Assembly: GCA_019915135.1 (NCBI GenBank)
Contig: JAHLMK010000023.1
Span: 62,001-126,000 of the forward strand
Length of the DNA: 64,000 bases
Source of the DNA: Strobilurus pachycystidiatus
Lineage: Eukaryota > Basidiomycota > Agaricomycetes > Agaricales > Physalacriaceae
Direction of reading: 5' to 3'
The translations under genes and the position numbers were made by a program. Shown piece by piece: positions 44,335 to 55,047 of this stretch. The stretch's first letter is position 1. Every line of letters starts with the position of its first letter. The notes beneath the pieces were generated by a model, which was not told the origin of the DNA, made no database searches, and saw only the letters and a list, made by a program, of their open reading frames with translations.

Positions 44335-46256
44335 ATGTCTATTCCTACCACCACCGTCGCGTTACCAAATCTTGGACCGACCATTGGGGCCGCCTTCGTC
44401 GGCCTCATCCTCTCGGCCATGTGAGCGCTTCCCCGCACCTCCACCATGACCGAACTCATGAGCGTTAAGACTGTTTGGAGTCACCGTTCTCCAAGGATGG
44501 ATCTACTATCATGAATATCCAAACGACTGGGCGCTATATCGCTATTCGGTACTGTCACGCCTCTTTCTACTCGTCCTGGCGGTCTAAATCAATCTTCAAA
44601 CCATTCACAGGTCGGGATCCTGTGGTTCGTCAACTTGTATCAGCCCGTAAAACGCTCACCAACGCTCTTTCAGGCTTCTTGACGCGTTCCACTTGTCACT
44701 CACTGTCCATGCGGTATACCACTACGTTGTCAATGCATTTGGGGACTACTTGGCGCTTGATATCATTGTCTGGTTCGTATTCGGGGAAATCGTATCTCCG
44801 ACTGATACTTGACAACTGTTGTCCATCTTAGGTCCTTCAAGGTACTATGATAGATGTCTATCACTATCACCTCACTCACCTCACTCACCAGGTCCAGATT
44901 GCAGTGAACGTAAGCTCGAGGCTTCTCGCACATTTGAGCCCAAGGATTTCTGACTTTCGACATTGTGACAGATTGTCATTATCGTTGGCGTGCAAACGTA
45001 TGCATTGTGTATTTCGCATCACATCGTTGACTTACCCCGAAAGCAGCTTGTACTCCGTTCGACTATGGAAATGTAAAGATCTTCACCTTCTCCGGATATA
45101 CGACACCACTCATATTCTCTATCCACAGTAGGTCGGCATTTCCACAAGATGCTTCCATGGCTTGTGGTACGTTCCCTCGGTTTCCCCGAGAGTTACATGT
45201 CAATTAACCCATTCCGCAGGTCGTTGTCGTCGCGGGAGGAACAGGTACGAATATGTCGGACGTCACTACAGGAGCACTCACGAGCGTGTCCCCCCTTAGC
45301 CGTTGGCATAAGTGAGTGGTCCGGTAAACGCGCTCCGTCGAATCTAATTCTCTTCAGCCCTGGCTTTTGAAGTGTAAGTGGCCGACCAGCCTTCTGTGCG
45401 TCGACGTCCAGCTAACATCATGCACAGGTGCAAGGTTTCGAGATTCTCTGGCCTTCAGGGCATTGCAGTACGTGTTGTTCCGTGCCCTTCATACTCCTCA
45501 TGTCGACCTGATGATCGCTCAAATTTCAAAGTGGGCCGTTGACTCTGCAGTACGTGCCTATTCTCCTGACATTCATGTCGACCTGATCCATTCTGCAGTT
45601 TGCCTCGGCGACCGCCATAGACTTCGTGATTTCGGCGGCCATGTGTTACTACCTGCAGAAAACACGCAAGAAATCCGAGTTTACCAGGTGATTCCCATCG
45701 GCCGCAGGTCAAGTAGGGTCTGATTCTCACGTATGCCTTCACAGCACGAACTCCAAGGTTCTCGTCGTTATGCGCTTCATTCTAATCTCGGGATTGGCAA
45801 CCAGGTACCGGCGTTCAAGTCGTGTCTACATACTTACAGCGTGGCTCATGACTCCGCCGCAGTGCTTGCTCTATGGTTGCTTTGATCACCTTCATTGCGA
45901 TACCGAATACGCTCATTTTCCTCGGCGTCGAGTTTCTTCTAACGAAGCTGTATGTCAACTCTTTCATGGCGATGCTCAACGCGCGCAAAAAGATCAGCGG
46001 AGCGAGCGGCACAGAAGGTTCCTCATCAAAATCGGAGACGGCGCAATCTTCAAAAGTCATCAGACTTCACACTGGAATGACCCCAGTCGAGGTAGGCGGA
46101 AACCATGACGATAAAGTAAGATTACCTCATTTCCTCTGGACATCATGCTGAGTGTTGTAGAACTTCATACCATTGGAGGACATGTCTCCTCAACGAAATG
46201 AGCCGTCTCACTGGCATGATGTGGAAGCAGCTCGGAAGGTTGGTTTTGTGGGATGA
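44335..46256 (+). CDS. DUF6534 seven-TM membrane protein
   Basis: Start MSIPTTTVALPNLGPTIGAA, TM1 ending in AFVGLILSAM, then LFGVTVLQGWIYYHEYPNDW, the hallmark 'YGv..lQ.w.Yf..yp.D' of the family. TM3 region: LLDAFHLSLTVHAVYHYVV and FGDYLALDIIVW. Later parts give a SVRLWK segment, an interrupted chain of TM helices, and the C-terminal helices MVALITFIAIPNTLIFLGVE then FLLTKLYVNSFMAMLNARKK, with a Ser-rich cytosolic tail ending ARKVGFVG. About ten short exons; those between 44850 and 45850 are placed only roughly. DUF6534 proteins are expanded in mushrooms and resemble receptors, but no ligand or function is known. Confidence 0.85.
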
Positions 46257-47260
46257 GTGTGGGAGAGAGGCATCCGACAAGCGTGTCGGTGTAAACCTAC
46301 AGCTGTCTGTAGCACATTCATTCAGCAAGACCGCGGTGCAGCCGCGATACCCGAAGTCGTTCATTCTGTACTTAAATGTAATTTAACTACACACAATGGA
46401 CTGTAAGTAGCGGAACTATTACTTGTACGAAGCATTCGGTGGAAAGGAAAGACTTCTCGTCTGATATTTGTTTTGTGTCGTCGAAGTCGTCTCTCATGAA
46501 TTATCGTACTGTACTTCAAGTTCCAGCTTCTGTGATTGATTGATAGTTCCACTTCCCCAATGACACCCATTGATTTGACACTCTGATAACCTTATCATGT
46601 TCTTAAGACCTTACATATACGGGTAGGCGGACTCGATTTCCGTTCACAGTTCCCTCTTTGCGTATCTTGCTTGTGGCCGCACCACCTGTCGTGCGAACCG
46701 TAAGACCTTGCAGCACAACGACTAGGCGTGTTACAGGGTTGTTCGGAGAATTCCTTGCAAGTTGCGACGTGACCGCGTCTACTGCTTCTCAATTGTTAAC
46801 GACAATGTGCCTTCAATATCGGTTGCACCCACGCATAGGCTTCCTCGAATGCGATGAGGGTCTCACATCGCACGCCTCAAATGCATGTGGGAGAAGCCCG
46901 GGATGAGAGTACTGATGAGTACGTTTGTATGTTTCGGTAATATCCGAAGGTCATGAAGATGCAGTAATAACGCCACATGTGCTAATGTCGTCGTGACTTG
47001 GCGTCAGAATTACGCCGATGGCCGACCTGCGGGATCCCGAGACAAAGACCTCACTTTCAAGCCGAGAAGGACCAGATCCAAGACATACAGTCGTGACCAA
47101 TGGCGCTCTTCGCGCATCGCTTGTAAAGATCAAGATAGAACAGATAAGGATATGCCGGAACGCTTCGCGATACATGTATCACATAGGTTATTCTCCCTTC
47201 GATTTATTCCCTTCGAACGAGCATTACCGCCTGAATCGAGTGAATCTGTGACTATGCGAC
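46257..47260. other. intergenic, 1.0 kb, convergent
   Basis: Between the stop codons of the DUF6534 gene and the Dap1-like gene. Short ORFs on both strands lack family marks. Confidence 0.5.
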
Positions 47261-47767
47261 TTACAACCTGGGCGCCTCCCCGTCCTTGACCACCTTGCCC
47301 ACAATCGGGTATCGCTTCTCGAAGAAGACGTACCAATCGTCAAGCACCTTCCTATCCTTCTCGTCCATGCCTTCGAGGTCATCAACAGCATCTTCAGGCT
47401 TCAAGCTGCTCATCCCCAATCCCCTGCTTCCGTCCTTGCCTGCGAAGACCGAATAAGATTTTCCAGGGCCGTACACGTCTGCTTTGCGCGTGACGTCAAA
47501 TATGGCGCCCTTTATAGCGACGTAGATGCCCGTGTCTGGCGTAGTGAATTTGGAGAGCTCAGAGGGGGTATAGGGAGTGGATAATGGGGCTGGCAAGGCC
47601 TCGACTGGGGGCTGCATCACGGATTTAGGCTGCTCTGGGGCGGGCTCGGCGGTTGTTGGTACTGGGGGCAATGGCGCAGGAGACGATCCTGAGAAGAAAT
47701 AGTATGTGGGGCCTGCGAGGAGTACCGATAGCAAAACGTAGGCGTACCAAGGCAAGTCTTGCATCAT
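47261..47767 (-). CDS. DAP1: Dap1/MAPR cytochrome b5-like haem-binding protein
   Basis: Membrane-associated progesterone receptor family; yeast Dap1 binds haem and supports P450 Erg11 in ergosterol synthesis. Starts MMQDLPWYAYVLLSVLLAGP, an N-terminal TM anchor, then a Pro/Ala-rich linker (APLPPVPTTAEPAPEQP). The domain begins TPSELSKFTTPDTGIYVAIK, continues GAIFDVTRKADVYGPGKSYS, with the conserved Tyr expected to ligate haem, then VFAGKDGSRGLGMSSLKPED. A C-terminal helix holds KVLDDWYVFFEKRYPIVGKV. Single exon, 168 codons. The second Met (47764) is an equal start candidate; an open frame continues upstream without an obvious better Met. Confidence 0.9.
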   Translation of the reverse strand: MMQDLPWYAYVLLSVLLAGPTYYFFSGSSPAPLPPVPTTAEPAPEQPKSVMQPPVEALPAPLSTPYTPSELSKFTTPDTGIYVAIKGAIFDVTRKADVYGPGKSYSVFAGKDGSRGLGMSSLKPEDAVDDLEGMDEKDRKVLDDWYVFFEKRYPIVGKVVKDGEAPRL

Positions 47768-49274
47768 TGCCGGAGCCAACGTCTCAGCTGTGTGCTGACG
47801 GGGCGGGGGACCGGTCCGAAAGCCGAAGCATTTGATTACGTGTGTGGCCAACTCGGGCAATCCACTGCATTTAGGCTTCCACTGCTAGCAAACTGCCAAA
47901 GACAAACTGTGAGAGAGTAAGAGCTTAGTGATGATGAATAACTGGCTTGACTGAGAGCTAACCAGAGCAAAGAGCTTGCGAAGATTGCCCTCAATGCCTG
48001 CCGCTAAGCAGCCGGGCTGCGGGCACCCGTCGACCGACGACAACCCTTCGAAGCGTTGGAGGTTGTTTCTAGGGCTTAGTCTAGGATACTTAGGGTGTTT
48101 GTAAACATAAACAGACCCTTTATAAACGTTGGAAACAGGTCGGCGGCAGGACCCCATGTTTTCATTGTTTATATCACATAACCATATTAGGTGCTCTAGG
48201 TCATGATCACATGCATAAAAGAGGCAATGCGCCACATATGAGTGTAGAAACTGTTTATTCATGATCCAGAGATGAAAATGTAAGCCAAGACGTTGCTGTC
48301 AGATCAGATTCACGATGTCTTAAGACGGCTCCCATCAATCTGAAGCCGTCTTCAGATGGCTCCATCGTCAGACCATCTGACAACGGTTACTCAATTTGGC
48401 AACACTCCCAGTAGCGAGCCGCGACTCATGTCATAATTTAAGTAAGTAGTAGATGCAGCAAAGGCTATGCCAACTGGCCTAGCAGTACCGAACGCAACTT
48501 TGGACCGCCGTGTATTCGTACATTGTGGATGCCTGCCCCCGGAAGCACGAACCACAACTGAAATCCACAGCTGTTAGGGGGCTCTAGATACCAAACACAG
48601 TGCAGTCATGCTACAATACTTATACTGAACAGTGCATGGCCCTGTAGAAGCCGAGACCGTCCACCCTGAGACCGGAATTGTACCGGGAGGGCAACTATCA
48701 ATGTATCGATATTAAGGCGGAGATCCATGCATGAGCTGGTTGACTGGTGCGGTCAACATTTGCAAGCAGAGGAGAAATGCGAACGCACCTAGCCTGGAAA
48801 CCCGGCTCTAGTGCGAAGACAGTCGTTCGCTGTATAGAGAACGCACCAAGTCTCGCGCGCCTTTAGCTTCACAAGCCTCACTGTTAGTTAACGTTACATA
48901 GTTGCTAGAAGTCCATCCGACCACAGGCGCGTTGATGCGACCGACGTCACAATTGCTGTGGCTCAAGGCTCCAAAGACAAACATGACAGACCAAAAAGGC
49001 TCATGTTGAGTGTACAGCGAGGACAGGACAGTGGTACGAGCACGGTGGAGGGCATTGAAGAGAGATGGAATGTGTCTAATAACGGGTATCCGTCGTCAGA
49101 CGGTCTTCAGATGGCACCATCGTACGATGGGTTCAGATTTGATGGCATCATCGTCAGACCGTCTTATCGGTCCGACGTCGTGGTCTTGCGGCAACACTAT
49201 CTGGCCGGCAAAACATTTATAATCCTCAAAGTATTTGTAAACCAAGCCCTAGAACTTGTTTCGTCTGAACGGCA
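47768..49274. other. gene-poor stretch with two inverted repeats, 1.5 kb
   Basis: No ORF with support. It contains related palindromic sequences at about 48293-48390 and 49080-49196 (listed separately). Confidence 0.55.
48293..49196. mobile_element. possible non-autonomous element with diverged inverted ends
   Basis: The left part (about 48293-48390) and the reverse complement of the right part (about 49196-49080) share ordered blocks: GTTGC(T/C)G, CACGA(T/C)GTC, (T/A)TAAGACGG, CCATCAA(A)TCTGAA, and TCTGAC(A/G)ACGG(T/A)TAC, with small insertions. Each side is also internally palindromic (CTGAAG...CTTCAG left; CCATCGTACGATGG right). The interior of about 700 bp has no gene. I could not identify a target-site duplication, so this may be an old MITE or simply two related repeats. 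Confidence 0.45.
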
Positions 49275-50952
49275 ATGAAGGCCATTGGAACACTTGTTGC
49301 GACGTTGCTGTCGCCCGTTGTCTTTGGCCTCCCTCATGACTATGGGCAAACTCCTCTCCAATCAACCTCTTACCCCAAGATCCCGCTTCCAGTCGCGAAT
49401 CCAACCAAGTCATTCTGGATTGACAGCCCCCGAGCCAACCCTCTGGCCAACGAGGGCAGCAATGGCGCACTGACGACGTCGGCTGACGTTTGTATTATCG
49501 GGTCAGGCATCTCCGGAATGGGTGCCGCCTACACCTTGGCGGGCGAATCGGGACTGAACGTGGCGGTCTTGGAAGCACGCACTTTCTGTCGGTATCTGTC
49601 CTACTGAAGTTACACCCGCGCTGAGTCTTAATGATTGTAGGCTCTGGAGCGACTGGTCGTAATGGCGGCCATCTCACGACCAACGTCTTCCAAGACTTCA
49701 GCAATCTTGCTACCAAGTATGGTGTCGAGGAGGCCAAAAGAGGTTTTGCCCTGGAAAACTACACATCGCATGCTATTGTCAAACTCATTGAGCACGAGGG
49801 ACTTGCAGATATCGTTGATCTTGTGCATGGCGGCCATACGTCCATCTTCATGAACGAAGCCCTCGAGGCAGAACGCCTGAACGACTTCAATCAAGCTTCT
49901 GCCGCTGGTGTGGACGTGAGTGGCGTCAAATGGTATACAGGATCGGAAATGAACGCTGTTGGTCTCTCTCGAGTCGCGACATTTCGACGAAGCTTCTAAT
50001 CCATTGTTTATTAGACTTTTGGCACACCCTATCCCGCCATCACATTCGACGCGTACAATCTATGGCCGCTCAAGTTTGTCACTCAACTATATTACCTTGC
50101 CCAGCGCCGTGCTTCCGTCTCCTCTGGCTCAATAGCACTACATACCAATACACCCGTCACAAACGTGCGACCATCCTCTGTTTCCGGCAAGAATTGGGAC
50201 CTCCAGACCCCTCGTGGCTCCATAGCGTGCCAATATGTTCTTCACGCCACCAACGCGTATGCCGGGCATCTACTACCCTCTATGCGAGGACCCGATGGCA
50301 TTGTCCCTACCCGCGGACAAGTAATCGCAATCAAATCGAAGAATACCGGTATATCTTCTTGGACGAACGGGCAAGACGAATACTGGTTCCCCCGCCCCGG
50401 CACGGACAAGGAGAACCCCTTGGTCATTCTCGGTGGTGGCAGGTCCGATGTGTCTCCAGAGTGGCCGATCGTCGACGACTCGGTCACGAATCCTCTCGTC
50501 GGTCAATCGTTGAGGGAGTTCTTGCCCAAGGTGTTTGGTGTTCCAGAGAGGGAACCGGAACTGGAATGGGTACATCATACGTTCGAGCGAAGGCAGACGC
50601 GTTGACATGTATATCTGTAGACCGGGATCATGGGATATACCAAGACGGGGGATCCCTTCGTGGGTTTGCGTCTGCTCTTCTTTCCAAGCTCTAACATTGA
50701 CATGCAGGTTGGTCCTCTGAGCTACCTTGAAGACGGTACCGAGGGTCAGTACATATCTGCGGGACTAACGGGCCATGGAATGCCTCGCGCGTACAGCTGG
50801 TAATATTTCCATCAAGGATCTTGAAGTCTTCACTCAATGACACGTATAGCGCTCAGGCAACCGCTTCTATGATCATCGCCGATATGAAGAACACTACTTG
50901 GGAGGCTCCCGAATGGCTTCCCAAACGATACCTAACCCGAAACCGAGTGTAA
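49275..50952 (+). CDS. secreted FAD-dependent oxidoreductase (DAO family)
   Basis: Signal peptide MKAIGTLVATLLSPVVFG. The FAD-binding dinucleotide fold has GxGxxG in VCIIGSGISGMGAAYTLAGE and an acidic end to the second strand (VAVLEA). The next block, RTFCSGATGRNGGHL, is the DAO-family flavin-contact motif; it needs a splice with donor GTCGGT near 49587. Middle part: EEAKRGFALENYTSHAIVKL, TFGTPYPAITFDAYNLWPLK, YVLHATNAYAGHLLPSM, VPTRGQVIAIKSK. C-terminal: GIMGYTKTGDPFVGP and AGLTGHGMPRAYS, the second flavin-contact region. The end is LPKRYLTRNRV. Five or so introns. Family members oxidise amino acids or amines; the substrate is unknown. Confidence 0.88.
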
Positions 50953-51133
50953 ACAGACACGTCAATTCAGGTGTCATTGTTCAAAGATACAGTACTCGTG
51001 GGTATACATTATTAGCATGTGCGTAATCTATAACGAATGGGCTTCACTGGCGTGGCCGGTGAGCAAGAAGAGAGCTACCGAAATGAGGAATCTTAGAGCC
51101 GTCACGCAGGCGAAGAACTAATCGCGTACGTCG

Positions 51134-51800
51134 CTAGTATGTCGCCGTACCCTTGTCAAAACCATGTGGCTGTGGCGCCACAAACTTGACCAGCATCGGT
51201 TCTTCGTCATCCATGCTCTGTGGATAGTATCCCAATAACTCCCCTGATGGTCCGAAGCAACCAGTGCGCGAAGTAATATCGCGCTCGAGGAGCAAGTCGT
51301 TTGGTATCGGCTCGGGATGAAGACCGTCAACGGTTACTTCGCACTCAGACTGACAATTCTCTAGAGTGACAGACCACTGCTCAGCGCGGATATCGTAAGC
51401 AAGCTGGGGTTGAGGAGCCAAGATGTCTGAAGATACGAGTTGGCATTGAAAGGTCGCTATGGCACAGTGAGACGGCATGGGGACGTTATAGGAAGGGCGA
51501 CTCACAAAGCATAGATGATGGAATGCTCGATAATCTGTCCCTCGAGTGTGCGTTACCGGAGGGCCTTTGTTCGAAGGAATGTGATGAGCCCGAGAAGGTA
51601 GACGAGGTTGAGCTCAAGGATGGACAAGGGCTGCTAGGGAAAGGACAGATATCGTCAGCGTCGGATACCGCTTCCCAGTCACCTGGGCCTCGCTGGAGAG
51701 GAACATCGTATCCACAGCTGTAGTACCGACAACATGCACAATCCTCGTAGACGAGGTTTCCTTGGCGGTTCGGTGTATACTGTGGCTCTGTGTGGGACAT
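51134..51800 (-). CDS. hypothetical protein, 205 aa
   Basis: Two exons (51800-51506 and 51456-51134) with a 49-nt intron (gtgagt...catag) join in phase. The N-terminal part is Cys- and Ser/Pro-rich: NRQGNLVYEDCACCRYYSCG, then FPSSPCPSLSSTSSTFSGSS. The C-terminal part has LAYDIRAEQWSVTLENCQSE and LLLERDITSRTGCFGPSGEL, ending in a beta-rich-looking segment. No signal peptide or TM helix. I do not recognise a family. The Cys pair CACC with a nearby YYSCG could bind metal, which is speculation. Confidence 0.6.
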
Positions 51801-52712
51801 CTGTCATTCTCCGTTCAGAAACTTCGAGTCGCTGAGTGAAATGTTTTCTAGCATAAACACTCACCAAGAGTAAAGATTGCGTGAAGGAAGGCGATGTAGA
51901 AGAATCGTGAGAAAGCTCAGAGCTTCTTTGCAGGATTATAGTCTCGGTATTGTAGATTTGCTCGTAAATGGCCTGCAGGATGAGGGTCAGTCCTCGGATT
52001 TCCCGCCATGCCAGTGCGTGGTATAAGTACAGACCGGTTCTTGCGTATAGCAGGGATGTTCAGTGAGATCCGGGATGCAGGTGAGTAAAGGATCTCATAG
52101 TCAAACGCCGCCTTGAAAACGGTATGCTTCCAGGTTCAATTGTACACAGAACAAAGGACAAGGCACGTAAATACATACGGGGGTCAACGGGGTCCTATGT
52201 CGTGAGCTTCGGACTATGATGGAGAATACAGTCGAACAAGGATTTGAAGCTGTCAATCAGTCCCTGTTGCTTGGACCGGGTCAAGAGTGGGGACTGGGCC
52301 ACATCTATTCAGTGGCTGCGACATGAAAGTACAATAAATAAGGTCTGTATGATGCTCGCAGTGTGTGACGCACCTATCGAAGGTAGCAGCGGAAACTGAA
52401 TGTCCAGTCGCTTCAATCCCAATTGCCTCCCTAGCAGAAGTCAATCGTAATCATTTTCACTAATTGATCAATGCGCCACACTTGAGCTTGATTTGCTGCC
52501 GATGCCTCAGCGCTCAAATTGGTGCTGGCATACACGTCATGTAACTCTATTGGTAATTGCAACAAGAAACTTGGTAAGTATACAGTATCATATAACCAGG
52601 AGTAAAGTATTTCCGAACTGAAAACGAAAGCAAGAGAACAATGTAACATAATCGATACTTCAGCAAGAGTGATGACAAAAATCAACACGAGATTGGGGTA
52701 TATGTAGCCTCT
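51801..52712. other. intergenic, 0.9 kb
   Basis: Upstream of the 205-aa gene and downstream of the C2H2 factor. No ORF with support, no repeat noticed. Confidence 0.55.
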
Positions 52713-54264
52713 TCATTGAACAGCCTGCGCAATGGGCTGTGCGGAAGGGCCAGGGAGGAAACGGAACTGGGACGGATGATAAGGGTAGTCCGGCATAGAC
52801 ATGTACGAGTCTCTTTCTTCATAGCTATCATCCAGTTCGTTGGTGGTGACAGACCGAACGACGGCGGGTAAAGGCATGGTGAGCTGACTGCTCCGAACGC
52901 TGACAGGCTCTGATCCACTACTACTATAGTCATCAGATGCTTCTTCGTGTTCCAACTCCGTGGCTTCACGGAGTCGCGATGCATTGGAACATCTCAAAAG
53001 ACTTGTGGGCACCCAACCTTTGGTCGAGCCCAATAGGCTAACACGCGCGCTCTGCTGATATGATGTAGATGCACCTGTGGCAGGGCCAGGGTCCTGGCGA
53101 GATTGAGACGAGGTGGAAGCCAAAGGATAGTAGCTCGCGTGTAGATATGCATCCGGGTCCGTGTAGGTTTGAATTTGATCATCGAGCCCAGGTTCACTCT
53201 CGGACTGGAAGGATCCGTGCGTCCGAAGATGTCGTTTGGCATTCGATCGCACACCGAAGGTCTTCTTGCAACCAGGAAAGGAACATCCGTAAGCTAAGGG
53301 CAACAATATCAGGGAATGCCGACACTGCCCTTCGAGAAAAAGGACGCACGACGTATGTTGTTATGACTGTTCATGTGGGTCCGGAGCCCACTTGGACTAG
53401 AGTAGCGTCAGACTGAGCGTCACAGACTGTTAACTGGCTTTACCGAGGAAATTCATGCATGCAGATCTCGCATTGGTGCATCTTGGACTTTTTCTTCTTC
53501 TTCATCATGAGCAGAGAGTCCATGGAAGGCTCCGGCATGGAGAATGCCCCCAGTGTCTGTTGATCGCTTCTAGCAACCAAGCGAGGCGCATGTCGATAAT
53601 CATCGACGTCTCCTGCCAAAGGAGGCCACGCTGACGAGGAAGGAGGGGGAGCCCGACAGCGCTGACTGTCAATGTAAGATTCATCTGGGACAGCGTAGCC
53701 CGACGCTGTCATAGAGCTACCAATGGAATTCATGGATGTGGAGCGCGAAAGAGCTGGAGACGAAGAGTCCCTGACCATGGGAGGCGATATCGAGTGTCCT
53801 CTGGCCAGACTGAGATAAGGGTGGGAGTGCTGATCGTGATTGCGTACTGGTGCTCGACGCATCAAACCACCGTCCTCGTATCTGACATTCGCACTTGTGG
53901 ATGCATGAAGCGCAGCCGGGGTCATGTTGTAGGTTTGGGGATAAATGGGGTAGTATGATGGATGTGGCGCAGTGGTGATTCCGGAGCTCCCGTACGTGTT
54001 CATGCCGTCCGGGGTGCGGGTATGGCGGTAAGGATAGGACGAAGCTTGAAGACGAGATGGATGTGTCTGAAGATAGGCAGGAACTGGGGTCGGGGCCACC
54101 ACAGTCGGCGGGCTTATAATAGTATACTCGGGAGAATGGGCTTGCCGTTGTGGATCAGAGCAGGTGGCGTTTTCGTGAGGCTCTGCATTGGATGAGTCGG
54201 AAAGACGCCAGAATACAGCCCGTGGCTGTTGTGGGGGATACGGAGTCCCGTCGCTGTTGTACAT
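52713..54264 (-). CDS. C2H2 zinc-finger transcription factor
   Basis: The long N-terminal half (MYNSDGTPYPPQQPRAVFWR...) is Ser/Pro/Tyr-rich and disordered, with ARGHSISPPMVRDSSSPALS resembling phosphorylation sites. After the basic stretch MMKKKKKSKMHQ come two C2H2 fingers: CEICMHEFPR + PSGLRTHMNSH, then YGCSFPGCKKTFGVRSNAKR + HLRTHG. The two introns lie within and just after finger one; splices ctag|TC and cttag|CT restore RPSGLRTH and NNIPYGCSF exactly. The C-terminal region is acidic/Ser-rich (EHEEASDDYSSSGSEPVS) and could act in activation. This finger pair (the second as C-x4-C form, C..PGC) is common in basidiomycete regulators; target genes are unknown. Confidence 0.88.
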
Positions 54265-55047
54265 AGACGCTCTGGGGCGAACAGCTTGTTGGTCCGAGCG
54301 CAGTGGACAGCCTGGCTTTTAAAATTTAAAGAATCCAATTTAGGTATAAAGCACCGCGATTCGGAGCTATGGGACCCACATAGGTACACAATATGTCCAG
54401 GGCCGCCAGTAATCGCGTTGAGATTCGAACAAGAACAAGGCGAAGACGAGAAGGAAAAGGGTTGCGGTCTCGGGGTCACTGCAGTGGGAAAATGAGACCA
54501 CTGTGCGAGTGATGTCCTTGTGATTTGTGGGGGAAAAGCCGGTCATACCTATATCGATGGCCCCCACAGCAACGAGGCCTAGGAAGAAGTCGACACGACC
54601 CAAGATGGGCATACCGTAGTCGCGAGAAGCAGGTGGACCCCAGCGAGGACCCCAAGCCGAGATACCAACACCAATCTGTGCCTCTTGTTGCCCAAAGGAG
54701 CGAGAGTTGCCGTCGTCGTGTGGCTTCGCGAGATTCCGATTAGGTATACGACACTTGGCAGCTGAGAAAAGCAGCAAGAACTCAATTGGAGGCGCTGGAC
54801 GGTTTGCCTGTTCGGTCAACCTGTCCATGGCTCTAGATGGGCATGTGTCGGAGTTACCAAGTACCTGGACGCGCCATAGTCCTTTTACGTGACTGGGTTT
54901 CGCTTCTCAAGTTCTTGTTCTCTTCTGGTCATCTCAGGTTCGCGACTGGAGAATCAACACTAACCTATGTAGGTCAAAGATCATAAGATTTACACGCTTG
55001 TGTATCACAGTCGCATGCGCCACATCGCGCTGCGGCCCGGTATCGTC
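54265..55047. other. intergenic, 0.8 kb, with a doubtful ORF
   Basis: Upstream of the C2H2 gene. A continuous minus-strand ORF of 153 codons (54367-54828, MDRLTEQANRPAPPIEFLLL, later RVDFFLGLVAVGAID and ATLFLLVFALFLFE) has two hydrophobic stretches and could be a small membrane protein, perhaps spliced. No family recognised, so I do not call it as a gene. Confidence 0.4.

Noticed and set aside
54367..54828. 153-codon minus-strand ORF with hydrophobic stretches
   Set aside because: Could be a small membrane protein, but no family mark and possible introns; not strong enough to call.
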